Shown: positions 6,540 through 12,478 of the stretch, one piece after another
Layout: every line of letters starts with the position of its first letter
How positions within the stretch are numbered: the first letter of the stretch is position 1
Origin: CAILAD01 sp964397085
GTDB lineage: Bacteria; Patescibacteriota; Saccharimonadia; CAILAD01; BJGX01
Length of the DNA: 16,219 nucleotides
Reading direction: 5' to 3'
Assembly: GCA_964397085.1 (NCBI GenBank)
Contig: CAYNHH010000017.1
Location: 1 to 16,219 of the forward strand
Position numbers and translations under genes: made by a program
Notes under the pieces: generated by a model
What the model was told of the DNA's origin: nothing
What the model saw: the letters and a program-made list of their open reading frames with translations, nothing else
Database searches by the model: none

Positions 6540-6965
6540 ATGAAAATTACCCAACTACAACACAAAACACCTGAATTTGAGAAATTTGAAGATGAACAAT
6601 GGGAGTTGCAAGATTCTTTGCATTTTGGCCATGATACCAATTGGCAAAAGGCGCAATATTTGCTTGAGGCTACTGAAGGCGAAGAGATACTAGGTATTCT
6701 CGAGATGAAACTAAAGGGAGGGGTAGCAAAGATTGAGAGCTTGCTCGTTAAAGAGAGTAAGCATCGGCAAGGCGTAGGCCACAAGCTGATAGGTGAGGCT
6801 GAGAAACTAGCAAGGGATGACGGTGCACATAAAATGTATCTCATTACTGGCAAAGACTGGCAAGCGGTGCGGTTTTATCAAGCAATGGGTTATGAGCCAG
6901 AAGGAATGCTCAAGCGTCATCATCAAGGGGAAGATTATATTCAGTTTTCTAAGTTCTTCGGGTAA
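6540..6965 (+). CDS. GNAT-family N-acetyltransferase
   Basis: This 141-aa cytoplasmic protein has the GNAT acetyl-CoA-binding motif A: strand IESLLVKESKHR and then RQGVGHK (76-82, pattern R/Q-x-x-G-x-G/A), followed by the helix LIGEAEKLARDDGAHKMYL. A motif-B-like segment is AVRFYQAMGYEPEG (109-122). GNAT enzymes transfer acetyl from acetyl-CoA to an amine; the acceptor here cannot be told, and small molecules, antibiotics or protein N-termini are all possible. The length is typical for a single-domain member. The gene stands alone: divergent from pyrFE and followed by a bidirectional terminator. The ATG lies directly after a TACAAT box with no ribosome site, so it is a candidate leaderless mRNA. 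Confidence 0.9.
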   Translation: MKITQLQHKTPEFEKFEDEQWELQDSLHFGHDTNWQKAQYLLEATEGEEILGILEMKLKGGVAKIESLLVKESKHRQGVGHKLIGEAEKLARDDGAHKMYLITGKDWQAVRFYQAMGYEPEGMLKRHHQGEDYIQFSKFFG

Positions 6966-6984
6966 TAATGTAGTCTAGATACGC

Positions 6985-7010
6985 AAAAAGCCCCTATCAA
7001 GGGGCTTTTT
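6985..7010. terminator. Bidirectional terminator
   Basis: AAAAAGCCCC (6985-6994) and GGGGCTTTTT (7001-7010) form a perfect 10-bp stem, with a T-run on either strand. It separates the GNAT gene (+) from the convergent wall-lytic gene (-). Confidence 0.92.
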
Positions 7011-7055
7011 GGCTCTAGAATATAGAGATATTGTGGAATATCAGCTGATCACAGA

Positions 7056-7646
7056 TTACCAGTAACGGTGTGATAACCAGAAACTGTAAGCACCAGCCCA
7101 GCTACCGTATCGACGTATGGCGTAGTTAGTGAAGAATGCATCTTCACAAGCATAGTCGAGGGTAGGACAAACGGCTAGTAGCTTAGATCCAGGACAAGCC
7201 TGACCTAAGCCCAAACATCCCGAACCGTTGGCTCTGGTAGGGTTATTACCAGATTCGTGGTTGTAGATGAAAAGCTTATATTCAGCATCACTACCACTTA
7301 AAGCAGGTACGGCTACAGGAGTAGCACTAACACGAGCAACTGAAGCAGCACGGGCGGCAGCAGCGGCTTGGTTTGCGATCTCTTGAGCCTTTTGGGCTTC
7401 AGCAGCAGCTTGGGCAGCTTGAGCGGCCTTTAAGGGAGCAACAACTTCAATGTCGAAGCTACTCTTGTTGGCTTTAAGCTCGAGTGCGCCAGTTTTGGCT
7501 GTATTCAATGTCAATGTGTAGTTACTTGGTACAACAGTTGTGGCTTCGGCAGCCTTAGCTGTTTCGGTGAAAGGAACTTGTACCGGTACGAACACCTGTT
7601 TTGCAACAATTGCCAAGGCAATTACTGCTTGAGAAATAAGGCGCAT
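7056..7646 (-). CDS. Secreted lytic-transglycosylase-like protein
   Basis: This 196-aa protein probably acts outside the membrane on peptidoglycan. The N-terminus (MRLISQAVIALAIVAKQVF) is a short hydrophobic signal or anchor. An Ala/Gln-rich helical stalk (about 74-105) follows, then a C-terminal domain starting near 120. In that domain, YNHESGNNPTRANGSG contains E131 in the position of the catalytic glutamate of SLT/lysozyme-fold transglycosylases, and CLGLGQACPGSK matches the GLxQ segment that follows it. Four cysteines (144, 151, 160, 167) could form two disulfides, fitting an exported protein. Lytic transglycosylases cleave the MurNAc-GlcNAc bond. The ATG complementary to 7644-7646 is the only usable start before an in-frame stop, but its ribosome site is poor. 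The gene has a consensus promoter and a leader of about 120 nt. Confidence 0.85.
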   Translation of the reverse strand: MRLISQAVIALAIVAKQVFVPVQVPFTETAKAAEATTVVPSNYTLTLNTAKTGALELKANKSSFDIEVVAPLKAAQAAQAAAEAQKAQEIANQAAAAARAASVARVSATPVAVPALSGSDAEYKLFIYNHESGNNPTRANGSGCLGLGQACPGSKLLAVCPTLDYACEDAFFTNYAIRRYGSWAGAYSFWLSHRYW

Positions 7647-7768
7647 AGTTTTTAATACGTCGTCCTGAACGAGTGTCAGGAAGGGGTATCAGACGTGCGT
7701 CGTATATCCTTTCTGTTAATGTAATAAAGCTGTTCTGACGGGTTCAAAATAACCCTATTCCACAGAAC
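7647..7768 (-). promoter_or_regulatory. Structured 5' leader of the wall-lytic gene
   Basis: The predicted transcript starts near 7768 and begins with a hairpin: GTTCTG (7763-7768) pairs with CAGAAC (7732-7737), with an inner stem GGGTT/AACCC (7751-7755 and 7740-7744). A second small hairpin (CCTGA/TCAGG, 7664-7680) lies just before the start codon. A good ribosome-site-like AGAAAGGA is present about 60 nt upstream of the ATG with no start codon behind it. It does not look like the c-di-AMP (ydaO) riboswitch as I know it. Regulation through this leader is possible but unproven. Confidence 0.5.
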
Positions 7769-7774
7769 GCGAGT

Positions 7775-7803
7775 ATTATAGCAAACATAAGCGCTTTTGT
7801 CAA
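7775..7803 (-). promoter_or_regulatory. Consensus sigma70 promoter of the wall-lytic gene
   Basis: On the minus strand, perfect TTGACA (7798-7803), a 17-nt spacer and perfect TATAAT (7775-7780). This is the closest match to consensus in the window and predicts strong transcription. Confidence 0.92.
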
Positions 7804-7962
7804 GAGTATTTTGGTGTAAAATAGCTATTCAACAGGTTAGATAATCTTTTGCCATTATGCTTGACAGGTTGAAATAGTGCTTTGTTTTTGCCTATCTTGA
7901 TCAGTAGGCGTTGAATCTTGCTTTCTGATTTACTTGAGACCAAGCCAATTTGGGTAGTATAT
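7804..7962. other. Intergenic stretch with nothing recognised
   Basis: With the leader and promoter beside it, this makes up the only gene-free stretch over 300 bases (7647-7973). This part holds no credible ORF, tRNA or strong hairpin. It has a weak inverted repeat, TTCAAC near 7828 and GTTGAA near 7869, and a lone TTGACA at 7861-7866 on the plus strand without a -10 partner. Confidence 0.4.
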
Positions 7963-7985
7963 AAAAAACCCACCTATTGGGTGGG
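7963..7985 (-). terminator. Intrinsic terminator overlapping the stop codon
   Basis: On the minus strand a perfect 6-bp stem CCCACC (7980-7985) / GGTGGG (7969-7974) is followed by a T-run (complement of 7963-7968). The stop codon of the 8408-7974 gene lies inside the hairpin. Confidence 0.88.
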
Positions 7986-8408
7986 CAAAGAATCTGTATG
8001 TACTGATGCCTGATCTAAGGCTGACAACTGCTTTTGAAGCTCATCAAGTCTACTTTTACACTCAGCAATCTGTTGTACCAGTATGAGTCTTCTAGTGAGT
8101 TTGCGCCTTGAAGCTGCGTTTTGAGCGTTTTGTGCACGTCTTTCAGCTATCTTTTCAACGACCGTACCTGTAGCGCTAATTTCGAGATAATAGTACCTAT
8201 TTCCCTTCACTTTCTGTACTGATCTCACCAGGCCAAGTCTTTTCAGGTGTGCATATGCCCGATCAGCATTGTGATGCGACATACCTGCAGCTACCAGCTC
8301 TGGGACAGCACAATAAACGTAGATGGTTTCGGATTCTTGTTTTTGAGATATTGCTCTGAATATATCCAGGGCTTGCTGGGCAATTACTTCAAGTGAAGAG
8401 TCGCTCAT
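7974..8408 (-). CDS. Winged-helix-like protein with C-terminal coiled coil
   Basis: This 144-aa protein of unknown function has a winged-helix-like N-terminal part: a helix MSHHNADRAYAHLKRLGLVR (about 43-62) and then a wing VQKVKGNRYYYLEIS (about 64-78). A basic region (RRAQNAQNAASRRKLTRR) follows, and then a likely coiled coil LVQQIAECKSRLDELQKQLSAL (about 109-130). ATG at 8408 has AAAGGA close upstream. The order of parts matches the 230-aa protein at 2760-3452, including the HL..LG..R..K..G...WY/YY pattern, so both may belong to one family of DNA-binding proteins. The gene is divergent from the 8526 gene with overlapping promoters, so it could regulate that promoter; this is inference only. 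Confidence 0.8.
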   Translation of the reverse strand: MSDSSLEVIAQQALDIFRAISQKQESETIYVYCAVPELVAAGMSHHNADRAYAHLKRLGLVRSVQKVKGNRYYYLEISATGTVVEKIAERRAQNAQNAASRRKLTRRLILVQQIAECKSRLDELQKQLSALDQASVHTDSLPTQ

Positions 8409-8448
8409 GGTTTCCTTTCAAGAAGGTGCATTGATACTTCGTACACTA

Positions 8449-8477
8449 CTTATACGCCTTGGTCAGGTAAATGTAAA
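8449..8477 (-). promoter_or_regulatory. Promoter of the 8408-7974 gene
   Basis: On the minus strand, TTTACA (8472-8477), 17 nt and TATAAG (8449-8454). It overlaps the divergent plus-strand promoter at 8459-8488. Confidence 0.6.
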
Positions 8478-8488
8478 GATGATATACT
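8459..8488 (+). promoter_or_regulatory. Promoter of the 8526 gene
   Basis: TTGGTC (8459-8464), 18 nt and TATACT (8483-8488). It is interleaved with the minus-strand promoter, so occupation of one should exclude the other. Confidence 0.5.
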
Positions 8489-8525
8489 TTACTAATACAT
8501 ACTTTTCAGATCAGACAGGAGAAAC

Positions 8526-9026
8526 ATGGCTAAAAAATCTAAGTCGAAGAAACGAAAACATACCCAGAAGCGTTCAGCAGGTAAAACTACTGTTTCAAAG
8601 AAACCTTCAGTAAAGGGGAAAAATTCTGAGATGGTTGCAGAGTTTGTAGAGCCCGATACTGTTGTAGATGAAGTGAATGAAAAAGAGCAGGCAAAAGAAC
8701 TGTTATCTGAAACCAATCCAAGAGAGCAGATTACCCAGCAGTGGATGGTAATAGCCCTAATTGGTGTGATCGTCGTTCTGGTGGGTCTATTACTATATTT
8801 TTACTCTAAGACCCAACAAGCTACTCTAGATACGCAAAAGGCCGCTCAAGAGCAGTTACTAAAGGTAAATGAGGCATCAGGAGACAGTTTGGGGCCTACA
8901 TCTGGACAAAATACAAACAATCCCCAGCCTTCCACCTCTCCTACAGGTGGTACCAATGGCACAGCAAACGATTTGCAGCCTCAACAACCCACCACACCAG
9001 AGCAGCTCAATCAGTTACAACAGTAA
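8526..9026 (+). CDS. Single-span membrane protein with low-complexity tail
   Basis: This 166-aa protein has a very basic N-terminus (MAKKSKSKKRKHTQKR), an acidic stretch (about 35-62), one membrane span (about 73-92, WMVIALIGVIVVLVGLLLYF), a short helical segment and a Gln/Pro/Thr/Asn-rich C-terminal tail (about 120-166). The positive-inside rule puts the N-terminus in the cytoplasm and the tail outside. The family is not recognised; the layout is seen in small envelope proteins with an extended outer tail. ATG at 8526 has AGGAGA 5 bases upstream. No terminator is visible after the stop, but another promoter follows 20 bases later. Confidence 0.8.
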   Translation: MAKKSKSKKRKHTQKRSAGKTTVSKKPSVKGKNSEMVAEFVEPDTVVDEVNEKEQAKELLSETNPREQITQQWMVIALIGVIVVLVGLLLYFYSKTQQATLDTQKAAQEQLLKVNEASGDSLGPTSGQNTNNPQPSTSPTGGTNGTANDLQPQQPTTPEQLNQLQQ

Positions 9027-9045
9027 ATTAAAGAAAATAATAATC

Positions 9046-9074
9046 TTGTATTAACACCTATACTATGGTAAAGT
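9046..9074 (+). promoter_or_regulatory. Promoter of the small membrane protein pair
   Basis: TTGTAT (9046-9051), 17 nt and TAAAGT (9069-9074). The bases from the -10 box onward closely match those at the 11851 promoter. TATACT at 9059-9064 is an alternative -10 box with a poor -35. Confidence 0.45.
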
Positions 9075-9112
9075 AATGCTCGTTCGTCCGTACCCGTCAG
9101 AGTGGAGGGACA

Positions 9113-9301
9113 ATGTATATACTCCTGTTGATTGTGTTTGTACTGGTGTACCTCATCATGTGGAGGGTGTCTATCGGGCTTTACGAGAAGCACTTCGAAA
9201 AGGTTGCATCGGATATAGCGGTGCAAAACATTGGAATTTGTTGTCTAGCCTTGGATTTCTTCATAGTAGTCCTCATATACGTATCTAGATCGGGGGTATA
9301 A
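9113..9301 (+). CDS. Small two-span membrane protein
   Basis: This 62-aa protein is not recognised. It is very hydrophobic: one span at about 2-18 (YILLLIVFVLVYLIMW) and a second at about 41-57 (IGICCLALDFFIVVLIYV), joined by a short polar loop with Lys, Glu and His. GGAGGGA (9104-9110) lies 4 bases before the ATG. Its TAA stop directly abuts the ATG of the next gene. A competing ORF (9076-9288, another frame) has no ribosome site and no membrane character, so I prefer this one. Confidence 0.65.
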   Translation: MYILLLIVFVLVYLIMWRVSIGLYEKHFEKVASDIAVQNIGICCLALDFFIVVLIYVSRSGV

Positions 9302-9502
9302 ATGCTTGCTGACTATACATTTGATCTCTCGGTGAGATGGGAAAACTATAAAGTTAAGTTTGGTATTAAGTATCCCAAGACCGCATGGGTGATAGAGGTT
9401 GTCACCTTGATTATCTCGATTATCTTTGTTGTCTTGATGTTTGTTGGAGTCATGTGGCTACTGTACATGTACTCGCTTGCTGATCCGTCTGGACCTGGAT
9501 AG
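9302..9502 (+). CDS. Small single-span membrane protein
   Basis: This 66-aa protein has a polar N-terminal half with aromatic residues (TFDLSVRWENYKVKFGIKYP) and then one membrane span (about 30-55, VIEVVTLIISIIFVVLMFVG) and a short tail ending SLADPSGPG. It starts directly at the stop of the 62-aa gene, with GGGGG (9292-9296) 5 bases upstream, so the two are coupled and probably form one small membrane complex. A strong terminator follows. The function is unknown. Confidence 0.7.
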   Translation: MLADYTFDLSVRWENYKVKFGIKYPKTAWVIEVVTLIISIIFVVLMFVGVMWLLYMYSLADPSGPG

Positions 9503-9508
9503 TTATTG

Positions 9509-9535
9509 CTCCCTCATGAATATGAGGGAGTTTTT
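9509..9535 (+). terminator. Intrinsic terminator of the small membrane protein pair
   Basis: CTCCCTCAT (9509-9517) and ATGAGGGAG (9522-9530) form a perfect 9-bp stem with loop GAAT, then TTTTT. Confidence 0.92.
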
Positions 9536-9541
9536 CATTGT

Positions 9542-9571
9542 TTGACTTATTTGGTAAGTAACTAATATAAT
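9542..9571 (+). promoter_or_regulatory. Promoter of the marR-ABC unit
   Basis: TTGACT (9542-9547), 18 nt and a perfect TATAAT (9566-9571). A transcript starting near 9578 has a leader of only about 12 nt. Confidence 0.75.
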
Positions 9572-9582
9572 AAGTATCTTAC
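9554..9582 (+). promoter_or_regulatory. Candidate MarR operator over the -10 box
   Basis: GTAAG (9554-9558) and CTTAC (9578-9582) are inverted outer arms of a 29-bp imperfect palindrome centred on the TATAAT; inner bases A-C-T also match. MarR dimers bind such palindromes, often their own promoter, so autorepression is likely. Confidence 0.5.
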
Positions 9583-9589
9583 AAATATT

Positions 9590-10027
9590 ATGAATGAAAA
9601 TCGTAAAATTCTACTTCAAGAATACATTCGTGGCTACTATCCTTTCTCTAGAAAGATGCATTCTGATGTCTTGTACCCCAAAGCCAGTCAGACCGTCCCA
9701 AAGAGTCAACTTATACTTATGTATATGCTTCTCGAGAACAATTCTATGACTATTAAGGAAATTGCCTCAGAATTGCATATAACAAGCAGTGCAGCTACAC
9801 AGCTCGTAGAACGGCTGGTAAGTATTAGTCTTGTTGAGAGAAGAGGAGATACTGTTGACCGTCGTCAAGTATACATTCAGCTTACTGGTGACGGTGTGCG
9901 TGAGGCTATGAGCTATCAAGATTCTTTAGTGAGTGCTCTTGCTGGGGTTTTTACGAATTTGAGCGATGAAGCACTTGTAGAAGCTATTGAATTCCAGCAC
10001 AATGTAATACATAAAGAAATGGAGTAA
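9590..10027 (+). CDS. MarR-family transcription regulator
   Basis: This 145-aa protein has the MarR layout: an N-terminal dimerisation helix, a winged helix-turn-helix (about 53-80, MTIKEIASELHITSSAATQLVERL), the wing with the family signature DRRQVYIQLT (90-99), and C-terminal helices for dimerisation. MarR proteins bind palindromic DNA as dimers and usually release it on binding a small ligand. ATG at 9590 has no clear ribosome site and a leader of only about 12 nt. The ABC exporter follows directly, so this gene most likely controls the exporter and itself through the palindrome at 9554-9582. The ligand is unknown. Confidence 0.92.
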   Translation: MNENRKILLQEYIRGYYPFSRKMHSDVLYPKASQTVPKSQLILMYMLLENNSMTIKEIASELHITSSAATQLVERLVSISLVERRGDTVDRRQVYIQLTGDGVREAMSYQDSLVSALAGVFTNLSDEALVEAIEFQHNVIHKEME

Positions 10028-11818
10028 ATCATCAAAGCAATCTGGAAAATTATCAAATATTCAAAGCAACTGTGGCCGTATTACTCAATAATTAGTGTTT
10101 TTGTCATAGTACTTGCAATACTCAATCTTGTAACACCTTTTGTATATAAGGGCTTAGTGGATGGCATTGTGAGTAAATATGCTGGCAATGACGTGTCTTT
10201 GGCCTCTTTGGGGTTCCTCGTGCTTATAGCGGGTGCAGCAAGTGTTGTGGTGACTTTCTTGTCTAATCTGAATGGGTATTGGGGCGATATAATGTCTGTC
10301 AAGCTCAACAGCTTACTTTCAGAAAGGTACTTCACTCATCTTATGGATTTACCCATTGGGTACTATGACAATGAAATAACTGGCAAGATCACCGCTCGGC
10401 TTGATAGATCTATTGGCACTATCGCGACACTTATGCAAACACTTGCCAATAACTTTGTGAGCTTTTTTCTCACCACAATTGTGACTCTTGTAGTGATTGC
10501 TTGGTATAGCTGGCCTGTGGCGGTGCTTTTGGCGGTGATATTCCCAATATATATCTGGATCACACACTTAAGTAGTAAAGCTTGGCAAAAGCGACAGGAA
10601 GGCATCAATAAAGATCTCGATGTGGGTAATGGTCGGTTTGTAGAGTCTATAGGGCAAGTACGGGTAGTGAAGTCTTTTGTGATGGAGGCATCAGAGCTAT
10701 TATTTTATGGTAAGAAGCGCCGTAGCATTGAGTTTCAGACCAAAGGGCAGTCAAAAGAATGGCACAAATACGATATATATCGAAGACTCGCTCTAAATTT
10801 GATATTTACTCTCATCACAGGTGTGATTATTTATCAAGCGTATATTGGTGTATACAATCTTGGTACCATGACACTATTACTCACTCTCTCTACTCAAGCT
10901 CAGTTCCCACTTTTTGGGAGTAGCTTTATTATTGATGCCTTGCAGCGTGCCACTGCTGGTAGTAAGGATTACTTTGACATCATGGATACCAAGGCTGAAA
11001 TTACCAATATAGAAGGCGCAAAAAACTTGAAGGTACAGCATGGCAAAGTAGAATACGATGGAGTTGGTTTTGCATATGAGAAAGGCAAGAAAGTACTGCA
11101 TGATATAAGCTTCACTATTGAGCCTGGCCAAAAGCTGGCCTTAGTAGGTGAATCAGGCGAGGGTAAAAGTACTTTGACTAATCTAATGTTGCGATTCTAT
11201 GAAGTCAATAGTGGAAAAATACAAATTGATGATCAAGATATTAATGAGGTCACCCAGGCGAGTCTGCGACGAAGTATTGGGGTAGTATTTCAAGAGCCTC
11301 AGCTATTCTCTGGTACAATCAAAGAAAACATTGGCTATGGCTCAAAAGCTCGTGACCAAAAAGCAATTATTGCTGCTGCCAAGGCCGCAAACGCACACGA
11401 TTTTATCAAGAAACTTCCTGGTGGCTATGATGCTGAGATAGGTGAGCGGGGTGTAAAATTGAGCGGTGGTCAGAAGCAACGTATAGCAATTGCTCGGGCT
11501 ATTATGAAAAACCCACCAATTTTGATTCTTGATGAGGCTACAAGCTCACTAGACAGCAAAGCTGAGCACGAAGTACAACAGGCACTTGAAAGACTCATGA
11601 AAGATCGTACTACACTTATCATAGCTCACCGTTTGAGCACAATTGCCGGCGTAAATACTATTGTAGGCTTGCGCGGTGGTAAGGTGATAGAAGTTGGTAC
11701 TCCGCAGCAGCTCGCGAAGAGTAAAGATGGTATTTATGCAGAACTTCTCAAGTTGCAGACTATCAGTACCACAGAAGCTGGCAAGGCCAAGCTCAAAGCC
11801 TTCGATATGGCAGGCTAA
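10028..11818 (+). CDS. ABC exporter half-transporter (MDR/MsbA type)
   Basis: This is a fused membrane and ATPase protein that would work as a dimer to export a drug, lipid or peptide. The nucleotide-binding domain has Walker A GESGEGKST (374-382 in this numbering), Q-loop VFQEPQLFSG, signature LSGGQ (478-482), Walker B ILILDEAT with D502 and E503, and switch H534. The membrane domain fills about 1-320. The first ATG, GTG or TTG in frame is GTG 10157, which would lose the first membrane span. Reading back, the frame is open to 10028, directly after the MarR stop TAA, and encodes a typical N-terminus (KAIWKIIKYSKQLWPYYS and a span). I therefore place the start at ATC 10028 (596 aa, normal family length); ATC 10031 or ATT 10049 are alternatives. 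GGAG at 10021-10024 is close. Marked as an unusual start. Confidence 0.85.
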   Translation: MIKAIWKIIKYSKQLWPYYSIISVFVIVLAILNLVTPFVYKGLVDGIVSKYAGNDVSLASLGFLVLIAGAASVVVTFLSNLNGYWGDIMSVKLNSLLSERYFTHLMDLPIGYYDNEITGKITARLDRSIGTIATLMQTLANNFVSFFLTTIVTLVVIAWYSWPVAVLLAVIFPIYIWITHLSSKAWQKRQEGINKDLDVGNGRFVESIGQVRVVKSFVMEASELLFYGKKRRSIEFQTKGQSKEWHKYDIYRRLALNLIFTLITGVIIYQAYIGVYNLGTMTLLLTLSTQAQFPLFGSSFIIDALQRATAGSKDYFDIMDTKAEITNIEGAKNLKVQHGKVEYDGVGFAYEKGKKVLHDISFTIEPGQKLALVGESGEGKSTLTNLMLRFYEVNSGKIQIDDQDINEVTQASLRRSIGVVFQEPQLFSGTIKENIGYGSKARDQKAIIAAAKAANAHDFIKKLPGGYDAEIGERGVKLSGGQKQRIAIARAIMKNPPILILDEATSSLDSKAEHEVQQALERLMKDRTTLIIAHRLSTIAGVNTIVGLRGGKVIEVGTPQQLAKSKDGIYAELLKLQTISTTEAGKAKLKAFDMAG

Positions 11819-11826
11819 CTACTGCC

Positions 11827-11856
11827 TTGACTCATATGGGGGATTGATGGTATGGT
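11827..11856 (+). promoter_or_regulatory. Promoter of the 11905 gene
   Basis: TTGACT (11827-11832), 18 nt and TATGGT (11851-11856). The -10 match is weak, but the sequence from there matches the region at 9069, which supports it. Confidence 0.45.
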
Positions 11857-11904
11857 ATTGCTCATCCGTCCGCACCTTGTAACCACAACTGAAAAGGGAG
11901 AACT

Positions 11905-12309
11905 ATGTGGTATTTTGGCTTAGTGACACCCAAGGGCTTTGTAGATCGTTTGGGGTCTCAGTTGAAAAGAAAATCAGATCTACCCGAACATCGTAGAGCA
12001 CTTAGTAAGAGTCTTGATAAAGCACGCTTACTTATCCCGTTGCCGGGCGAACTCAACTCGCTTATCAGGGTGACTGTAGAGTCAATTGATTTTGGTAGTG
12101 GACTACTTATTGAGATGGACTTCGCTGAAATTGATGCATTAGGAAGTGAACGACGAGCTCAGACTACCAGGGGTGATATATGGTTCAGGGTAATACTGTG
12201 TCCATCCGAACACAAGCGGTTGCGAGAAGTTTGTGCTCAGCTAGCTGGTATGATCTCAGGTCATATCAAAGACATGCAGTATATGCAGATATCTGACTTT
12301 ATCAATTGA
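11905..12309 (+). CDS. Hypothetical protein
   Basis: I do not recognise this 134-aa protein. It has no signal peptide or membrane span, a basic N-terminal half (RKSDLPEHRRALSKSLDKAR) and a mixed alpha/beta composition in the rest, with strands such as LIRVTVESIDFGSGLLIEMDF and a helix LREVCAQLAGMISGHIKDM. AAAGGGAG lies 5 bases before the ATG at 11905. It has its own promoter and terminator between the ABC exporter and rpsB, so its neighbours are not informative. Confidence 0.75.
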   Translation: MWYFGLVTPKGFVDRLGSQLKRKSDLPEHRRALSKSLDKARLLIPLPGELNSLIRVTVESIDFGSGLLIEMDFAEIDALGSERRAQTTRGDIWFRVILCPSEHKRLREVCAQLAGMISGHIKDMQYMQISDFIN

Positions 12310-12330
12310 TGAATACAACTTGTTGGGATG

Positions 12331-12359
12331 TGCCTCTAGCTAATGCAAGGGGCATTTTT
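12331..12359 (+). terminator. Intrinsic terminator before rpsB
   Basis: TGCCTCT (12331-12337) pairs with AGGGGCA (12348-12354) over 7 bp with one G-U pair, loop 10 nt, then TTTTT. Confidence 0.8.
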
Positions 12360-12361
12360 AT

Positions 12362-12390
12362 TTGACTGGAATGAGAATATTTGGTATTAT
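12362..12390 (+). promoter_or_regulatory. rpsB-tsf promoter
   Basis: TTGACT (12362-12367), 17 nt and TATTAT (12385-12390). Transcription near 12397 gives a leader of about 80 nt. Confidence 0.75.
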
Positions 12391-12396
12391 TACTCG

Positions 12397-12478
12397 GTAA
12401 CAATTTTAACGATTCTGTAGCAGACACATCACTCCTCCCACTTGGGAAACTGCTACTACGACAAAAGGAGACAATACA
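12397..12478 (+). promoter_or_regulatory. Structured rpsB mRNA leader
   Basis: GTAGCAG (12417-12423) pairs with CTGCTAC (12450-12456), enclosing a small hairpin TCCC/GGGA (12436-12439 and 12444-12447). CTCCT (12432-12436) could instead pair with AGGAG (12466-12470) of the rpsB ribosome site. The two folds exclude each other, as would suit feedback control by S2. Ribosomal protein leaders of this kind are known for rpsB elsewhere; homology is not shown here. Confidence 0.45.

Noticed and set aside
7647..7768. c-di-AMP (ydaO-type) riboswitch upstream of the wall-lytic gene
   Set aside because: Such riboswitches often control wall enzymes, but the conserved sequence blocks I know of are not visible; only generic hairpins are.
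7861..7866. TTGACA on the plus strand in the intergenic stretch
   Set aside because: No -10 box lies 16-19 bases downstream and no gene follows on that strand.
9076..9288. 70-aa ORF overlapping the small membrane protein
   Set aside because: It has no ribosome site, starts at the predicted transcript end and lacks protein-like character; the 9113 frame has GGAGGGA and abuts the next gene.
11809..11826. GGCAG/CTGCC hairpin at the ABC exporter stop
   Set aside because: The stem is only 5 bp and no T-run follows, so it is not called a terminator; a promoter box begins at once after it.
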